64,000 bases of DNA. Source: Halomonas socia. GTDB lineage: Bacteria > Pseudomonadota > Gammaproteobacteria > Pseudomonadales > Halomonadaceae. Position numbers and translations under genes: made by a program. The first letter of the stretch is position 1. The number at the start of each line of letters is the position of its first letter. Of the stretch, positions 61,371 to 64,000 are shown piece by piece. Below the pieces are notes generated by a model. The model worked only from the letters and a program-made list of their open reading frames with translations. It was not told the origin of the DNA and did no database searches. The stretch is from assembly GCF_010977575.1 (NCBI RefSeq), contig NZ_CP048812.1, forward strand, positions 3,844,001-3,908,000, written 5' to 3'.

Positions 61371-61794
61371 GCAGGCGGTGCGCCTCGGCGTCCCAGTAGG
61401 GTTTGAGCTCGCGGTAGAGCTGGGTGAAACGCGCAGCCAGTGGCGAGTCGACGATGATCTCGAGCTCGCGCCAGCGCGAGTCCTTGGCGGCGTGGCTGAG
61501 GCCTTCGAGTTCGTAGAGCAGCTCCTGGGTGCGGCCGATGCTGAAGGCGGGGATGATTACCGTGCCAGCGTTCTCCAACGCTCTTTCGATAGCGGCTTTC
61601 AAACGAGAACGCCGGGTGCGGCGCTGCTCGTGCAGCCTGTCATCGTAGGTGGACTCGAGCACCAGCACGTCGCAGCCGTGGGGCGCTTTGGGCGCCGGCA
61701 GCAGGGCGCGATCCGCGACCAGCTGCAGCCGATGGCAACTGCCGGTTACCCCCTCGGCCGCGCCGTGATGACGGATCTGCGGGTAGTCGTCCAT
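61371..61794 (-). pseudogene. Metallo-beta-lactamase/beta-CASP RNA-processing enzyme, internally deleted and truncated
   Basis: It starts with ATG at 61794 as YPQIRHHGAAEGVTGSCHRL, the N-terminus of MBL-fold beta-CASP proteins, then jumps within a few residues to LLPAPKAPHGCDVLVLESTY and the beta-CASP segments VIIPAFSIGRTQELLYELE and DSPLAARFTQLYRELKPYWD. The metal-binding HxHxDH region that should lie between is missing, an in-frame deletion of well over 100 residues. The 3' end is cut where the IS110 fragment begins. Two independent lesions leave it non-functional. Confidence 0.82.
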
Positions 61795-61891
61795 GTCGCC
61801 AAGTCCCTTTGCGAGCTTGTTTTCTGTCAGACTACTCGATGGCCAGGCCTGCCGCCATGCTGTGGCCTGCATACGGCGCTCAGAAACCAAA

Positions 61892-61927
61892 CGAGGCGGC
61901 TTCCTGTAGTGGAAGCCGCCTCGTGGT
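61892..61927 (-). terminator. Strong intrinsic terminator
   Basis: Perfect 13-bp stem: CGAGGCGGCTTCC (61892-61904) and GGAAGCCGCCTCG (61911-61923) with a 6-base loop. Read on the minus strand it is followed by TTTGGTTT. It lies just after the stop of the Spy-like gene. Confidence 0.85.
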
Positions 61928-61973
61928 CTTGGCCGAGAACTGTCAGCGATCTCGGCGCCAGCAGTGCCGTTGG

Positions 61974-62453
61974 TTATTGCGGCGCTTGCTGCTGTTGTTG
62001 CTGCTGCATCTGCTCCTGCATCTGGCGCATCTCCTCTTCCTGCTGGCGCGCAGCTTCGTCGAGGGCGTCACGCTGCTCCTGGGTCATGGCCGCTTCGATG
62101 CGCGACTGCAGGATGACGCTTTCGGCGGCGATCTCGGCGGTGACCTCACCCAGTTGAGTCGCGGTCTGGCGGATGGCGTTCTCGTCGTAGTCGGGGCCGG
62201 AGTGGTCGAGCAACTGCTGCTCGAGGGCCTGGACTTCGTCCTGGCGCTGGCCGACGCTCTGCTCCAGCTCGGTGAGGTAGCCGGCGATCTGGTCCTGCTG
62301 CGCCTGATCCAGTCCCACCATCTCATCCAGCTGAGCAACCTGCTCCTGGGGGCTCGGCGCCGCCTGCTGCTGCGGGGCCATTTGCTGGGCGACGGCCGGG
62401 ACGGCCACCAGGGCGGCAAGTATCGGAGCCGCAAGGCGCGTTACAAAGGACAT
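61974..62453 (-). CDS. Periplasmic Spy/CpxP-like glutamine-rich protein
   Basis: A 159-residue secreted protein. The signal peptide is residues 1-~22 (LAAPILAALVAVPAVA, cleavage before QQ). The rest is helical, charged and Gln/Glu-rich with EAAMTQEQRDALDEAARQQ, resembling the LTxxQ-type segment of Spy/CpxP chaperone-like proteins, and ends in a long poly-Gln tract (QMQQQQQQQAPQ). Role may be envelope stress or metal response; family assignment is tentative. A strong terminator follows. Confidence 0.7.
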   Translation of the reverse strand: MSFVTRLAAPILAALVAVPAVAQQMAPQQQAAPSPQEQVAQLDEMVGLDQAQQDQIAGYLTELEQSVGQRQDEVQALEQQLLDHSGPDYDENAIRQTATQLGEVTAEIAAESVILQSRIEAAMTQEQRDALDEAARQQEEEMRQMQEQMQQQQQQQAPQ

Positions 62454-62544
62454 ATCATCTCCGTGTCAATACAGTGATATACGACCCTAACGCGTTTACT
62501 ACCGGGGTGGGAACCGGCCTATGTGTCGTTATGTAACGAACGAG

Positions 62545-62832
62545 TCAGGCGATCTTGCCTAGCGCCTGCAGGGTGCGCATCAGCAGGCTGACCGACTCGC
62601 TGGACTGCTGGTACTCCTGCATCAGTGCGTTGACGCGGCGCTCGAAGGCTTCCTGCTGATCGCGCTGCTCGGCCTCACGGCGGGCCTGAGCGCTCATCAC
62701 GGTGGGCATGTCGCGGGGCGCTTGGCCGCTGTCGAGTGCCGCCAGGGCATCGGCGAAGGCGTCGTCGAGTTCGCGGAATTTGCGCAGTTTCTCGCGCTCG
62801 TCCATGGGTTTGGGGCGTTTTTCGTATCGCAT
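62545..62832 (-). CDS. Hypothetical protein
   Basis: A 95-residue soluble, charged, mostly helical protein (KLRKFRELDDAFADALAALD; QRDQQEAFERRVNALMQEYQ). I do not recognise the family. It starts 11 bp after the sigma-54 activator gene and may be cotranscribed with it; an internal ATG at 62805 is a possible alternative start. Confidence 0.62.
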   Translation of the reverse strand: MRYEKRPKPMDEREKLRKFRELDDAFADALAALDSGQAPRDMPTVMSAQARREAEQRDQQEAFERRVNALMQEYQQSSESVSLLMRTLQALGKIA

Positions 62833-62843
62833 TCTTGGGTGAC

Positions 62844-64000
<1,157 letters not shown>

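Overview
The window reads as chromosome of a GC-rich gammaproteobacterium, most like Halomonas or a relative (Halomonadaceae). I infer this from the style of the proteins, the tctCBA/NCS1-type catabolic genes and the Pseudomonas/Halomonas-like REP elements. No rRNA or tRNA gene is visible, so the assignment rests on protein character only.

Region 1 (1-27486, all on the minus strand) is a large Wzx/Wzy-type surface polysaccharide locus. It holds two initiating sugar-phosphate transferases (1-1201 and 8813-10087), a GT26 transferase, several GT4 transferases, asparagine synthase, flippase, polymerase/ligase, and wecB/wecC for UDP-ManNAc and UDP-ManNAcA. A central AT-rich block (12561-19990) holds less usual genes: a membrane protein with a possible kinase-like tail, a HAD phosphatase, a sulfotransferase-like protein, a KdsB-like cytidylyltransferase and a DRE-TIM aldolase fused to a second domain. 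Together these last genes look like a route to a CMP-activated 3-deoxy-2-keto sugar acid with no KdsA or NeuB homologue in view. Three genes of this locus (asparagine synthase, sulfotransferase-like, and the gene at 18285-19990) are each broken by one single-base indel, two of them in homopolymer runs.

Region 2 (27545-35938, minus strand) is a sulfate activation block: cysNC, cysD, cysQ and an SLC13 permease. It makes PAPS and clears PAP, which fits the sulfotransferase-like gene next door. It is interspersed with two MNT-HEPN toxin-antitoxin pairs, an orphan antitoxin-like gene, a four-helix-bundle (S23-type) gene and two 7-bp repeat arrays.

Region 3 (36688-42581) has an autotransporter, a near-perfect tandem duplication carrying two Rpn-type nuclease genes with a LexA-like site, a large REP array and a LysR regulator.

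Region 4 (42758-50866, plus strand) is a tctCBA tripartite transporter with two M20 amidohydrolases. tctC is split by a complete IS21-family element (43260-45895) flanked by a 5-bp target duplication; removing it restores the frame exactly.

Region 5 (50876-55373) holds another REP array, pgpA, a CorC remnant, a YqhA-type membrane protein, a third MNT-HEPN pair and an AT-rich orphan Mob_Pre relaxase-like gene.

Region 6 (55551-60164) looks like a catabolic cassette for a guanidino or amide compound: C-N hydrolase, agmatinase-family ureohydrolase, small membrane protein, NCS1 permease and LuxR-type regulator.

Region 7 (60564-64000) has a truncated IS110 transposase fused to a decayed metallo-beta-lactamase/beta-CASP gene, a Spy-like periplasmic protein, a small unknown protein and a sigma-54 activator that runs off the right edge.
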